From the NCBI GenBank assembly GCA_902786565.1, contig CADACW010000022.1:1-47094 (forward strand): a DNA stretch of 47,094 bases, read 5' to 3'. The stretch comes from an uncultured Prevotellaceae bacterium. Lineage in GTDB: Bacteria > Bacteroidota > Bacteroidia > Bacteroidales > Bacteroidaceae. A program made the translations under genes and the position numbers. The notes below the pieces were generated by a model, which was given only the letters and a program-made list of their open reading frames with translations, had not been told where the DNA came from and did no database searches. Of this stretch, positions 38,381 through 46,815 are shown one piece after another; position 1 is the stretch's first letter, and each line of letters opens with the position of its first letter.

Positions 38381-40228
38381 ATGGCAGAACAATTGGAAGT
38401 TAAAGAGCTCGAGCAAGTTGTTGTTCGGTTTTCAGGAGATTCCGGCGACGGCATGCAGCTGGCCGGAAACATTTTTTCTACTGTCAGCGCCACCGTTGGC
38501 AATGGCATCTCCACATTCCCCGACTATCCCGCCGACATCCGCGCCCCGCAAGGGTCGCTCACGGGCGTCAGCGGATTCCAGGTGCACATCGGTGCCGGCA
38601 AGGTCTACACGCCGGGCGACAAGTGCGACGTGCTGGTGGCCATGAACGCCGCAGCACTGAAGACGCAGTACCGCTATGCCAAGCCGGGGGCCACGATTAT
38701 CATCGACACCGACTCTTTCGGGCCTAAGGACCTGGAGAAGGCACAGTTCAAGACCGACGACTACCTCGGCGAAATGGGCATCGACCCCGACCGTGTCATC
38801 CAGTGCCCCCTGACCACAATGGTGAAGAGCTGCCTGGCCGACACGGGCATGGACATGAAGGCAATGATGAAATGCCGCAACATGTTCGCCCTCGGACTCG
38901 TCTGCTGGCTCTTCGACCGTGACCTCAGCCTCGTGGCCAATTTCCTGCGCGAAAAGTTCGCCAAGAAACCCGCCATCGCCGAGGCCAACATCAAGGTGAT
39001 CCAGGCTGGCTGGGACTACGGCCACAACACCCACTCGTCGACCGTCAATGTCTACCGCGTGGAGTCGAAGGTGAAGGAGCCCGGACGCTATATGGACATC
39101 ACCGGCAACAAGGCCACAGCCTACGGCTTCATTGCCGCTGCCGAGAAGGCCGGACTGAAACTCTACCTCGGCTCATACCCCATCACCCCTGCCACCGACG
39201 TGCTGCACGAACTGGCCAAGCACAAGTCGTGCGGTGTCATCACCGTGCAGTGCGAAGACGAAATCAGCGGAGCCGCCTCGGCTCTCGGCGCATCGTTTGC
39301 CGGCGCCCTTGGCGTGACGTCGACCTCCGGCCCCGGCATCTGCCTGAAGAGCGAGGCCATGAACCTGGCCGTCATCATGGAGCTGCCCCTCGTGGTGCTC
39401 GACGTGCAGCGCGGCGGTCCCGCCACGGGTCTGCCCACCAAGTCGGAGCAGACCGACCTGCTGCAGGTGCTCTTCGGCCGCAACGGCGAGAGCCCCATGC
39501 CCGTGATGGCCGCCACCAGCCCCACCGACTGCTTCGATGCCGCCTACCAGGCCTGCAAGATAGCCCTGGAGCACATGACGCCCGTGGTGCTGCTCACCGA
39601 TGCCTTCGTGGCCAACGGCAGCGGTGCCTTCAAACTGCCCGACATCGCCAAGCTCGACCCCATCAATCCGCCATACGTGCCTGAGGAGCTGAAGGGCAAA
39701 TGGACACCCTATATGCGTGCCGAGAACGGCACCCGCTACTGGGCCGTGCCGGGTCGCGAAGGCTTCACCCACATCCTTGGCGGACTGGAGAAGGACAGCA
39801 ACACCGGCGCCATCTCGACCAATCCGGAGAACCACGACCTGATGACGCGCCTGCGCCAGCAGAAGATTGCCAACATCGAGGTGCCCGACCTGGAGGTCTG
39901 CGGCGATGCCGACAATGCCGAACTGCTCATCGTGGGCTTCGGCTCCACCTTCGGCCATCTGCACTCGGCCATGGACGAGCTGCGGGCCAAGGGCCACAAG
40001 GTGGCGCTGGCTCACTTCAAGTATCTGAACCCGCTGCCAAAGAACACCGCCGAGGTGCTCAACAAGTATAAAAAGGTGGTGGTGGCCGAGCAGAACATGG
40101 GCCAGCTGGCCGCCTACCTCCGCATGAAGGTAGACCACTTCGTGCCCGAACAGTTCAATCAGGTGAAGGGCCAGCCCTTTGTGGTCGAAGAGTTAGTCAA
40201 CGCATTCATGGACATTTTAAAGAAGTAA
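38381..40228 (+). CDS. korA: 2-oxoacid:ferredoxin oxidoreductase, fused gamma-alpha subunit (KorA)
   Basis: 615 residues from ATG 38381; the longer frame starts within the promoter. With KorB it oxidatively decarboxylates a 2-oxo acid (2-oxoglutarate most likely) to acyl-CoA, reducing ferredoxin; the reverse reaction assimilates CO2. Residues 1-200 are the gamma domain (VVRFSGDSGDGMQLAG, DYPADIRAPQGSLTGVSGFQVHIG). The alpha domain follows (YPITPATDVLHEL, QCEDEISGAASALGASFAGA, TSTSGPGICLKSEAMNLAV, RGGPATGLPTKSEQTDL), then LIVGFGSTFGHLHSA and VVAEQNMGQLAAYLRM. Substrate preference between 2-oxoglutarate, pyruvate and branched 2-oxo acids is not decided by these motifs. korB follows after 7 bp. 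Confidence 0.93.
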   Translation: MAEQLEVKELEQVVVRFSGDSGDGMQLAGNIFSTVSATVGNGISTFPDYPADIRAPQGSLTGVSGFQVHIGAGKVYTPGDKCDVLVAMNAAALKTQYRYAKPGATIIIDTDSFGPKDLEKAQFKTDDYLGEMGIDPDRVIQCPLTTMVKSCLADTGMDMKAMMKCRNMFALGLVCWLFDRDLSLVANFLREKFAKKPAIAEANIKVIQAGWDYGHNTHSSTVNVYRVESKVKEPGRYMDITGNKATAYGFIAAAEKAGLKLYLGSYPITPATDVLHELAKHKSCGVITVQCEDEISGAASALGASFAGALGVTSTSGPGICLKSEAMNLAVIMELPLVVLDVQRGGPATGLPTKSEQTDLLQVLFGRNGESPMPVMAATSPTDCFDAAYQACKIALEHMTPVVLLTDAFVANGSGAFKLPDIAKLDPINPPYVPEELKGKWTPYMRAENGTRYWAVPGREGFTHILGGLEKDSNTGAISTNPENHDLMTRLRQQKIANIEVPDLEVCGDADNAELLIVGFGSTFGHLHSAMDELRAKGHKVALAHFKYLNPLPKNTAEVLNKYKKVVVAEQNMGQLAAYLRMKVDHFVPEQFNQVKGQPFVVEELVNAFMDILKK

Positions 40229-40235
40229 AACAACT

Positions 40236-41240
40236 ATGAGTTATACAGCACAAGATTATAAGAAAGGGCAGCCCCGCTGGTGCCCTGGATGCGGCGACCA
40301 CTTTTTCCTGGCTTCGCTCCACAAGGCAATGGCAGAAATTGGCGTAGCACCTCAGGATATTGCAGTAATCAGCGGCATAGGCTGCTCCAGCCGTCTGCCC
40401 CACTATATGGCCACCTACGGCATGAACACCATACACGGACGCGCTGCCGCCATCGCCACCGGCGCAAAAGTGGCCAACCCCAACCTGACCGTCTGGCAGG
40501 TATCGGGCGACGGCGACGGACTGGCCATCGGTGGCAACCACTTCATCCATGCCAACCGCCGCAACATCGACCTGAACATGATTCTGCTGAACAACCGCAT
40601 CTACGGCCTGACCAAGGGACAGTACTCACCCACCTCACCCCGCGGCTTCGTCAGCAAGAGCAGCCCCTACGGCACCGTGGAAGACCCGTTCCGCCCGGCA
40701 GAACTCTGCTTCGGTGCCCGCGGGCACTTCTTTGCCCGCTGCGTGGCTACCGATGCCAAGGGAACGGTGGAAGTGCTGAAGGCAGCCTACGAGCACAAGG
40801 GTGCCAGTGTGACCGAGGTGCTGCAGAATTGCGTCATCTTCAACGACCACTGCCACGACATAGTATATAATAATGAGGGACGCCGCAAGAATGCCATCTA
40901 CGTGCGCCACGGCGAGAAGCTGGTCTTCGGCGAAAACAATGAGTACGGCCTTGTGCAGCAGGGCTTCGGCCTGAAAGTGGTGGAGATAGGCAAGGACGGC
41001 TACACACTGGACGACGTGCTGGTGCACGACGCCCACTGCGAGGACAACACCCTGCAGCTGAAGCTGGCCATGATGACGCCCGAAGACGGATTCCCCATCG
41101 CCCTGGGCGTGATTCGCGATGTCGAGGCTCCCACCTACAACGATGCCGTCTACCAGCAGTTGGAAGAGGTGTCGGCACAGAAGAAGTACCACAACTTCGC
41201 TGAACTGCTTGAGACCAACGACATCTGGGAAGTGAAATAA
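40236..41240 (+). CDS. korB: 2-oxoacid:ferredoxin oxidoreductase beta subunit (KorB)
   Basis: 334 residues. The beta subunit binds thiamine diphosphate and a [4Fe-4S] cluster. The iron-sulfur cysteines include WCPGCGDHF (Cys16 and Cys19) and Cys in ISGIGCSSR. The TPP motif is GDGDGLAIGGNHFIHANRRNID with Mg2+ ligands, followed by NNRIYGLTKGQYSPTSP. It is co-transcribed with korA and acts as its partner in the cytoplasm. The gene is of normal length with an ending (NDIWEVK) typical of Bacteroidota members. It is convergent with the DUF4294 gene, 13 bp apart. Confidence 0.94.
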   Translation: MSYTAQDYKKGQPRWCPGCGDHFFLASLHKAMAEIGVAPQDIAVISGIGCSSRLPHYMATYGMNTIHGRAAAIATGAKVANPNLTVWQVSGDGDGLAIGGNHFIHANRRNIDLNMILLNNRIYGLTKGQYSPTSPRGFVSKSSPYGTVEDPFRPAELCFGARGHFFARCVATDAKGTVEVLKAAYEHKGASVTEVLQNCVIFNDHCHDIVYNNEGRRKNAIYVRHGEKLVFGENNEYGLVQQGFGLKVVEIGKDGYTLDDVLVHDAHCEDNTLQLKLAMMTPEDGFPIALGVIRDVEAPTYNDAVYQQLEEVSAQKKYHNFAELLETNDIWEVK

Positions 41241-41253
41241 CGCTCTTGGGAAT

Positions 41254-41853
41254 TCAGATTTGTCCCGACTCAACCATAAGGACTACGCGCTCCGTAAGGC
41301 GGTCAACACCGTCGGGGTCGTAGCCCTTTTTCAGTGATGCGCCGAACATCCAGGCAAAGGCCTGCCACATGCCGGAGCGCACGGGGCCAATGAAAGCCTG
41401 CATGGCATCGTAGGCCGTGCTGTGGCACTCGCGGTCCACCAGTTTGATGAGCAGTTTGCCCTGCGAGAAGGTGAGTTTCTTCATCTGCGGCTTATACTCC
41501 TTGACCACCGCCTCCTCCACACGGCGCAAGTGGGCCTTGCGCTCACTTTCGGGCAGCGTCTCCGTAAACTCGGCCGTCTCAATGATGATTTGTCGCACCT
41601 GCTTGGCTATGGGCAGCACCTTCTTCACGTTGCGCACCAGTCGGTTGTAGGCTTGCTGCTGCCGCTTGTTCTTAAATGTTGGCTCGGGGTAGACAAACAC
41701 CTGCGACAGCTCCATATACTGGATGGAGTCGCCATCGACCAGCACCTTGCCCACTTTCACCGTCGGCACAAACACCGGATCGCCCTGCACCTCCTGAGCA
41801 CGGGGGGCAAGGAGCACAAGCAGAAAAGCGGAAAGTATGGCAAGCCTCTTCAT
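41254..41853 (-). CDS. DUF4294 family exported protein
   Basis: 199 residues from ATG 41853; 81 further codons upstream overlap sufD and are a shadow. The N terminus (MKRLAILSAFLLVLLAPRAQ) is a signal peptide with cleavage likely at RA|Q, leaving Gln at the mature N terminus. The mature protein shows the DUF4294 pattern YPEPTFKNKRQQQAYNRLVRNVKKVLPIAKQ, RKAHLRRVEEAVVKEYKPQMKKLTFSQGKLLIKLVDRE (given as a span) and SGMWQAFAWMFGASLKKGYDP. It is likely periplasmic, helical, of unknown function. It lies 14 bp after sufD, so it may be transcribed with sufCD. Confidence 0.88.
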   Translation of the reverse strand: MKRLAILSAFLLVLLAPRAQEVQGDPVFVPTVKVGKVLVDGDSIQYMELSQVFVYPEPTFKNKRQQQAYNRLVRNVKKVLPIAKQVRQIIIETAEFTETLPESERKAHLRRVEEAVVKEYKPQMKKLTFSQGKLLIKLVDRECHSTAYDAMQAFIGPVRSGMWQAFAWMFGASLKKGYDPDGVDRLTERVVLMVESGQI

Positions 41854-41867
41854 AGAATAATGTTCGG

Positions 41868-43271
41868 TTAGTGGCACAATCGACAGCCCTCGCACTTGTT
41901 CAGTTCGCCACGGAAGCGCTTCTCCACCAGATAGTGCAGACGGTCGCGCAGCGGCCCCAACTGCATCTTGTCGACGACCTCGCTGATAAAGGCGTTCTGC
42001 AGCAGCAGACGTGCCTCCTGCAGCGAGATGCCACGCTGCTGCATGTAGAAGAGGGCCTGGTCGTTGAGCTGGCCTACGGTGGAGCCGTGGGCACACTTCA
42101 CGTCGTCGGCATAAATCTCCAGCATGGGCTGGGTGTACATACGCGCCTCGCGACTGGCCGTCAGGTTCTGGTTGGTCATCTGCGAGACCGTCTTCTGCGA
42201 CCCTTTTTCCACCAGCACGCGCCCTGCGAAGGCGCCGGTGGCCTTGCCGTCGAGCACATACTTATACAGCTGGTTGCTGGTGCAATGGGGGGCACGGTGG
42301 GTGATGAGCGTGTTGTTGTCTACGTGCTGCTGCTTGTCGGCAATCACGCAGCCGTAGCAGGTGCACTCGGCACCCTCGCCTGAGAGCGTCAGGTCGAGCT
42401 TGTTGCGGGTGATGCCGTTGTGCAGGGTGATGACGTTGTGGCATACGTGGCTGTCGCGCTGCTGGTCTATATAGACATTGCTCAGGCGCACATTGCGCTG
42501 ATGGGTCTCCTCCATACAGTAAAGGTCGAGCGAGGCCCCGTTGCCCACCACGGCCTCTATGACCTGTGTGGCCAGGAAGTTGCGGTCGTCGGCAGCATGG
42601 TCGCAGAAGAGCAGTTTGATGGCGGCCCCCTCTTCGACCACGATGAGCACGCGGCGGTTCACCATCAGGAAGCCGCCGTCAGGGCCCTCCAACCGGGGTG
42701 GCCACTTTAGGATGTTGATAATCTGCAGGGCCTTGTCCACCCTGACGCCTCGCGGCACGTAGACCAGCAGTCCGTCCTGGGCCAGCATGGTGTTGAGCGC
42801 CGTGATGCCGTCGGTGGCCGTATCGGCCAGTCGGGCATAGTGCCGGGCAAGTTGCGAGGCGAGGGGTGAATCCTGGGCAAACAGTTCGCGCATCGACCCC
42901 ACGACGACGCCCTCCGGCAGACGGCTTTGGGTCAGGCGCTCGCCTTTCAGTTCGCGTCTCTCACCACTATGGTAGAAGGCGTCGTTGACCATGAAGAAGA
43001 GCTGGGTGGAGAGGTTGGGCACGTCGCAGCGGAAGGCCTGATAGGGGTCCACGGGAATGTCCAGCCGCGACAGGTTCACGCCATAGTCGGGGGCAAAGAG
43101 GCGCTGCATGTCGGTGTACTTATAGCGCTCCACCTTCTGCGAGGGGAAGCCCAGCCGGCAGAAGTCGTCAAACGCCTTGTCGCGCACGCCGTTCATCACT
43201 GCTGGCGCGTGGTCGACGATGGTCTGACGGGCCTGTGTGTACAAATCTATGTATTGCTGCTCGCTGTTCAT
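41868..43271 (-). CDS. sufD: Fe-S cluster assembly scaffold protein SufD
   Basis: 467 residues. SufD partners with SufB and SufC in the SufBC2D complex that builds Fe-S clusters under stress. The beta-helix core has VGSMRELFAQDSPLA, DGLLVYVPRGVRVDKALQI, LIVVEEGAAIKLLFC, HQRNVRLSNVYIDQQRDS, ECTCYGCVIADKQQHVDNNT, HRAPHCTSNQLYKYVLDGKATGAF (given as a span), AGRVLVEKGSQKTVSQM and MYTQPMLEIYADDVKCAHGSTVGQLND. A C-terminal CEGCRLCH tail adds a Cys-x2-Cys-x2-Cys-type stretch that I do not see in E. coli SufD. The sufC gene ends 1 bp upstream of the sufD start. No sufB is adjacent on this strand; it would have to be elsewhere. Confidence 0.92.
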   Translation of the reverse strand: MNSEQQYIDLYTQARQTIVDHAPAVMNGVRDKAFDDFCRLGFPSQKVERYKYTDMQRLFAPDYGVNLSRLDIPVDPYQAFRCDVPNLSTQLFFMVNDAFYHSGERRELKGERLTQSRLPEGVVVGSMRELFAQDSPLASQLARHYARLADTATDGITALNTMLAQDGLLVYVPRGVRVDKALQIINILKWPPRLEGPDGGFLMVNRRVLIVVEEGAAIKLLFCDHAADDRNFLATQVIEAVVGNGASLDLYCMEETHQRNVRLSNVYIDQQRDSHVCHNVITLHNGITRNKLDLTLSGEGAECTCYGCVIADKQQHVDNNTLITHRAPHCTSNQLYKYVLDGKATGAFAGRVLVEKGSQKTVSQMTNQNLTASREARMYTQPMLEIYADDVKCAHGSTVGQLNDQALFYMQQRGISLQEARLLLQNAFISEVVDKMQLGPLRDRLHYLVEKRFRGELNKCEGCRLCH

Positions 43272-43272
43272 G

Positions 43273-44028
43273 CTATTCCTCCCCTATTTCCTCCTTAATC
43301 CAGTCGTAGCCGTGCTCCTGTATCTCACATGCCAGCTCCGGCCCGCCGGTCTTGACGATGCGGCCCTTGTAGAGCACGTGGACGAACTGCGGACGAATCA
43401 TTTCCAACAGCCGGTCGTAGTGGGTGATGACGATGCAGCTGGTCTGCTGGGTCATCAGCTTGTTCACGCCCTCGGCCACGATGCGCATGGCGTCAACGTC
43501 CAGGCCAGAGTCTGTCTCGTCGAGTATGGCCAGCCGGGGCTCCAGCATGGCCATCTGGAATATCTCGTTGCGTTTCTTCTCGCCGCCGCTGAAGCCCTCG
43601 TTCACCGAGCGGTTGGCCAGCTTGGCGTCCAGCTCCACAATCTTCCGTTTTTCGCGCATCAGCTTCAGAAAGTCGGCGCCCTTCATAGGCTCCAGACCCT
43701 GGTACTTGCGCTTCTCGTTGATGGCCGCCTTCATAAAGTTGGTCATGCTCACGCCGGGAATTTCCACCGGATACTGGAACGAGAGGAACAGCCCCTCGTG
43801 GGCGCGGTCTTCGGGTTTCATCTCCAGCAGGTTCTTGCCGTCGAACCACGCCTCGCCCTCGGTCACCTCGTAGAGAGGATTGCCCACGAGCACGGCACTC
43901 AGTGTTGACTTGCCCGAACCGTTGGGGCCCATAATGGCGTGGGTCTCGCCGTCGTTGATCACAAGGTCGATGCCTTTCAGTATTTCTTTTTCGCCTATAC
44001 GGGCGTGCAGATTGCGAACTTCTAACAT
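43273..44028 (-). CDS. sufC: Fe-S cluster assembly ATPase SufC
   Basis: 251 residues from ATG 44028. The cytoplasmic ABC-type ATPase energises the SufBCD scaffold. Walker A MGPNGSGKST, the Q-loop FQYPVEIPGV, signature FSGGEKKRNE, Walker B LAILDETDSGLD with the conserved SufC dimer segment and the H-loop IVITHYDRLL are all present. It has its own -7 box at 44051-44058 and is divergent from vsr. In Bacteroidota sufB normally precedes sufC; here vsr is at that place, so the suf operon is split or rearranged. sufD follows after 1 bp. Confidence 0.95.
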   Translation of the reverse strand: MLEVRNLHARIGEKEILKGIDLVINDGETHAIMGPNGSGKSTLSAVLVGNPLYEVTEGEAWFDGKNLLEMKPEDRAHEGLFLSFQYPVEIPGVSMTNFMKAAINEKRKYQGLEPMKGADFLKLMREKRKIVELDAKLANRSVNEGFSGGEKKRNEIFQMAMLEPRLAILDETDSGLDVDAMRIVAEGVNKLMTQQTSCIVITHYDRLLEMIRPQFVHVLYKGRIVKTGGPELACEIQEHGYDWIKEEIGEE

Positions 44029-44050
44029 GCTTGTTCTGGTTTTGTGAGTG

Positions 44051-44058
44051 CAAAAATA
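44051..44058 (-). promoter_or_regulatory. -7 box of the sufCD operon
   Basis: CAAAAATA on plus, TATTTTTG on minus, fits TAnnTTTG and lies 22 bp before the sufC ATG. It shows that sufC is a transcription start here rather than the second gene of a sufBC operon. Confidence 0.55.
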
Positions 44059-44145
44059 CAAAATATCGGTAAGAACAGAATTAATCCTTGGCGATATTTA
44101 CGCACATTTAACGTTTCGCATGGCTACCCTTTCACGAAAAATGTG

Positions 44146-44153
44146 TACTTTTG
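44146..44153 (+). promoter_or_regulatory. -7 box of vsr
   Basis: TACTTTTG lies 7 bp before ATG 44161, so the transcript would be leaderless or nearly so, or this box drives an earlier start. No clear -33 element was seen. Confidence 0.5.
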
Positions 44154-44160
44154 CACGCAG

Positions 44161-44715
44161 ATGGACAAATTCTCACACGAACAGCGCAGCAAGTGCATGG
44201 CAGCCATACGGTCGAAGGACACAAAGCCGGAGCTGACCGTGCGCCGCGGACTGTGGAGCCGGGGCTTCAGATACCGGCTGAACCACAGCCGGCTGCCCGG
44301 ACATCCTGACCTGGTGCTGCGCAAGTACCGCACGTGCATCTTCGTCAACGGATGCTTCTGGCACGGCCATCACGTCCATTTGCCATCCGGCGATTCACCA
44401 TTTGCTGTTGAGAATTCGAAATGCTGCAAGATTCCTGCCACGAACAGGGATTTCTGGATGGCCAAGATTCGCCGCAACCAAGAGCGCGACCGCCAGGAGA
44501 AGCGCCAGCTGGCTGCCATGGGCTGGCACTGTATCACCGTGTGGGAGTGCGAGCTGACGCCGCAACGCCGCGAAGAGACCTTGGCGTCAATCGCCTTCAC
44601 GCTGAACCACATCTACCTGCAGGACCACGCCGCACCAACAGAGCGCCCGGCCGCCGAACCGCTGCCATCCATGCCAATGGCTGCCGAGGACCAGAACACT
44701 TCCAACCAAAACTAA
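44161..44715 (+). CDS. vsr: Very short patch repair endonuclease Vsr
   Basis: 184 residues from ATG 44161; the longer frame starts in the sufC-vsr spacer. Vsr nicks 5' of T in T:G mismatches that arise from deamination of 5-methylcytosine. Motifs: EQRSKCMAAIRSKDTKPELTVRRGLW, HPDLVLRKYRTCIFVNGCFWHGHH (given as spans; catalytic Asp in PDLVL and zinc-coordinating His/Cys) and WHCITVWECEL. A segment of about 10 extra residues (PSGDSPFAVENSKC) follows HVHL, and the C terminus carries a Pro/Ala-rich tail (residues 150-184). No cytosine methyltransferase (dcm-like) is adjacent, which is unusual for vsr. Confidence 0.9.
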   Translation: MDKFSHEQRSKCMAAIRSKDTKPELTVRRGLWSRGFRYRLNHSRLPGHPDLVLRKYRTCIFVNGCFWHGHHVHLPSGDSPFAVENSKCCKIPATNRDFWMAKIRRNQERDRQEKRQLAAMGWHCITVWECELTPQRREETLASIAFTLNHIYLQDHAAPTERPAAEPLPSMPMAAEDQNTSNQN

Positions 44716-44730
44716 CAACAAACTAAAAAA

Positions 44731-46788
44731 ATGACTAAGAAACTCTTTTCGACGAGCCTTTTGCTTATCCTTTTGTGTCTGCCGTTCAGCCGCGTTTCGG
44801 CACAGAGCACGTTTTCAGAAAACTTCGAGAGCGGCCTACCCACGTTGGCACCATCGGCCGAGACCCCAGTCATGCTGGCTTCCGGCACATGGCAGATAAA
44901 AAATGTCTATGGCAAGAAAGACAACAACAGCCTGCGCCTGACGATGAACGCCAATGGCTATGCCGTGACGCCGGCACTCTGCCAGCCTGGCACCGTGACC
45001 TTCAGCCATCGGGCCTCGGGCAGCGGCAAGAAGCTGCTTGTGGAGAAATCGGTGGACCGAGGACTGACGTGGACCGAGATTGGCACCTCGACGGTATCGT
45101 CGTCGACACCCTACGGCGCAAGCACATTCCAGTGCGACTCGCAGGAAGAGGACACACTGGTGCTGCTGCGTTTCACCTGTCTCAACTCCACCATCTATAT
45201 TGACGACGTGAAGATCACACTCGACACGGTGAGCGAGCAGCCAGAGGCTGAACCCGACGACCCAACCTACGTCACCAGTGGCGTGTGGGTGCCCACGCGC
45301 CCCTTCCCCACACCGCTGAGAGAAATCTATGTGGCGCCTGCCGCAGCTGTAGCCAACGAGTCGACAGAGGCCGCCGCCGACGGCTCGATTGAGCATCCAT
45401 ACACCAACATCCAGACCGCCATCGACCAGGCCACGCCCGGCACCCACATCATCTGCCGAGGCGGCACCTACAACCAGCGTGTGCAGAGCGACGGCAAGTT
45501 CACCGTGCGCATCAAGAACAGCGGCACGGCCCAGAATCCCATCGTGATACGATGCTACGACGGCGAGCAGCCAGTGTTCGACTTCGAGGCCGGCCTGACC
45601 GCCGACCGCGTGGGCGAGCGCGGATTCCTCATCAGCGGCAACCACTGGTGGCTTTTCGGACTGCACGTGACCCACGCCGCCGACAACGGCATCAAGCTGG
45701 AGGGGTCGCACAACCGCATAGAGCGCTGCGAGTTCTCATACTGCCTCGACACCGGTCTGCAACTGGGCTTTGGCCACATTTTCAGCGACACATTCCCCGG
45801 CGTGAGCAAGAACGACGGCACATACTGCTCGTACAACGACATCATAGACTGCGACTCGCACCACAACTGCGACTACGACACCAACTACGGGTCGGATGCC
45901 GACGGATTTGCCTGCAAGATGCACAACGGCGTGGGCAACCGATTTGTGCGCTGCCGCGCCTGGCACAACAGCGACGACGCCTGGGACCTCTACGAGACCG
46001 ACTTCGACGTGGTGCTGGCAGAGTGCTGGGGGTGGGAGTCGGGCAAGGCCGACGACCACCTGTGGGTGAAGAACTATATAAAGAAGAGCGGCTCGATGTC
46101 GTTCTCAGGCAACGGCAACGGCATCAAGCTCGGCGGCAATGGCACCGGCGGCTCGTCGAAGGGGGTGCACTATGCCTTCAACTGCATAGCCTTCGGCTGC
46201 AACAAAAACTCGTCGGTCAAGGGCTTCGACTGCAACAGCCACAAGGACGGCCACGTGCTGGTGGGGTGCCTGGGCTTCAACAATGGCTACGACTTCATGT
46301 TCGAGAGCGGTGGCTCTAATGAGAAGACCAAATATTATAATAATGTGTGCCTGGGCCGCCAGGAGATATGCGTGGGCCACGACGACTACAACGCCATGGC
46401 CGAAGCGAGGCAGGAAAACGGATGGACAAACCACCTCGTCACCGGCGTGGGCTACGGCGACTATCTGACACTCAACGAGAGCGAGGCCCTGAAGCCCCGC
46501 GACATCTACGGCGGTCTGCCCCGCCAGTTCGGGCGGCTGGCCCCAGGCAGCAAGATGGTCGATGCCGGCAACGCACAGTTGGAACAGAGCATGCCCGTGT
46601 GGCAACAGCTGACCAAGGACTTCCCATTCTTGCGGCGCACCACCGCCGGAGCGGCCCGCGACCTCGGACCCTACGAGCGTCCGGCTGCCGAGTCTGCCAT
46701 CCTGAATGCCGACGTCAACGGCGACGGCAAAATCGACGTGGCCGACATACTGAGCATCATCGCCATTATGTCTAAACAAGAGAAATAA
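44731..46788 (+). CDS. Exported pectate lyase, PL9-type, with dockerin-like tail
   Basis: 685 residues. A signal peptide ends at SA|Q (SRVSAQSTFSEN), so the mature N terminus is Gln. Residues about 26-165 form a beta-sandwich module with the NFESG start and IYIDDVKITL close, typical of a carbohydrate-binding-like accessory domain. A right-handed beta-helix of PL9 type follows (about 195-630): EHPYTNIQTAIDQATPGTHIICRGGTYNQ, DNGIKLEGSHNRIERCEF, and the PL9 signature DADGFACKMHNGVGNRFVRC with likely catalytic Lys396 and calcium-binding Asp residues, then RAWHNSDDAWDLYE. The C-terminal 22 residues (DVNGDGKIDVADILSIIA) form one dockerin/EF-hand-like calcium loop. It should cleave pectate outside the cell or on its surface. 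It lies 15 bp after vsr. Confidence 0.85.
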   Translation: MTKKLFSTSLLLILLCLPFSRVSAQSTFSENFESGLPTLAPSAETPVMLASGTWQIKNVYGKKDNNSLRLTMNANGYAVTPALCQPGTVTFSHRASGSGKKLLVEKSVDRGLTWTEIGTSTVSSSTPYGASTFQCDSQEEDTLVLLRFTCLNSTIYIDDVKITLDTVSEQPEAEPDDPTYVTSGVWVPTRPFPTPLREIYVAPAAAVANESTEAAADGSIEHPYTNIQTAIDQATPGTHIICRGGTYNQRVQSDGKFTVRIKNSGTAQNPIVIRCYDGEQPVFDFEAGLTADRVGERGFLISGNHWWLFGLHVTHAADNGIKLEGSHNRIERCEFSYCLDTGLQLGFGHIFSDTFPGVSKNDGTYCSYNDIIDCDSHHNCDYDTNYGSDADGFACKMHNGVGNRFVRCRAWHNSDDAWDLYETDFDVVLAECWGWESGKADDHLWVKNYIKKSGSMSFSGNGNGIKLGGNGTGGSSKGVHYAFNCIAFGCNKNSSVKGFDCNSHKDGHVLVGCLGFNNGYDFMFESGGSNEKTKYYNNVCLGRQEICVGHDDYNAMAEARQENGWTNHLVTGVGYGDYLTLNESEALKPRDIYGGLPRQFGRLAPGSKMVDAGNAQLEQSMPVWQQLTKDFPFLRRTTAGAARDLGPYERPAAESAILNADVNGDGKIDVADILSIIAIMSKQEK

Positions 46789-46797
46789 TCATATTAT

Positions 46798-46815
46798 TCA
46801 ACTTTTTCAAGTTGA
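46798..46815 (+). terminator. Hairpin after the pectate lyase gene
   Basis: TCAACTT (46798-46804) pairs with AAGTTGA (46809-46815) around loop TTTC, starting 9 bp after the stop. No T run follows; a terminator is inferred from position. Confidence 0.5.
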
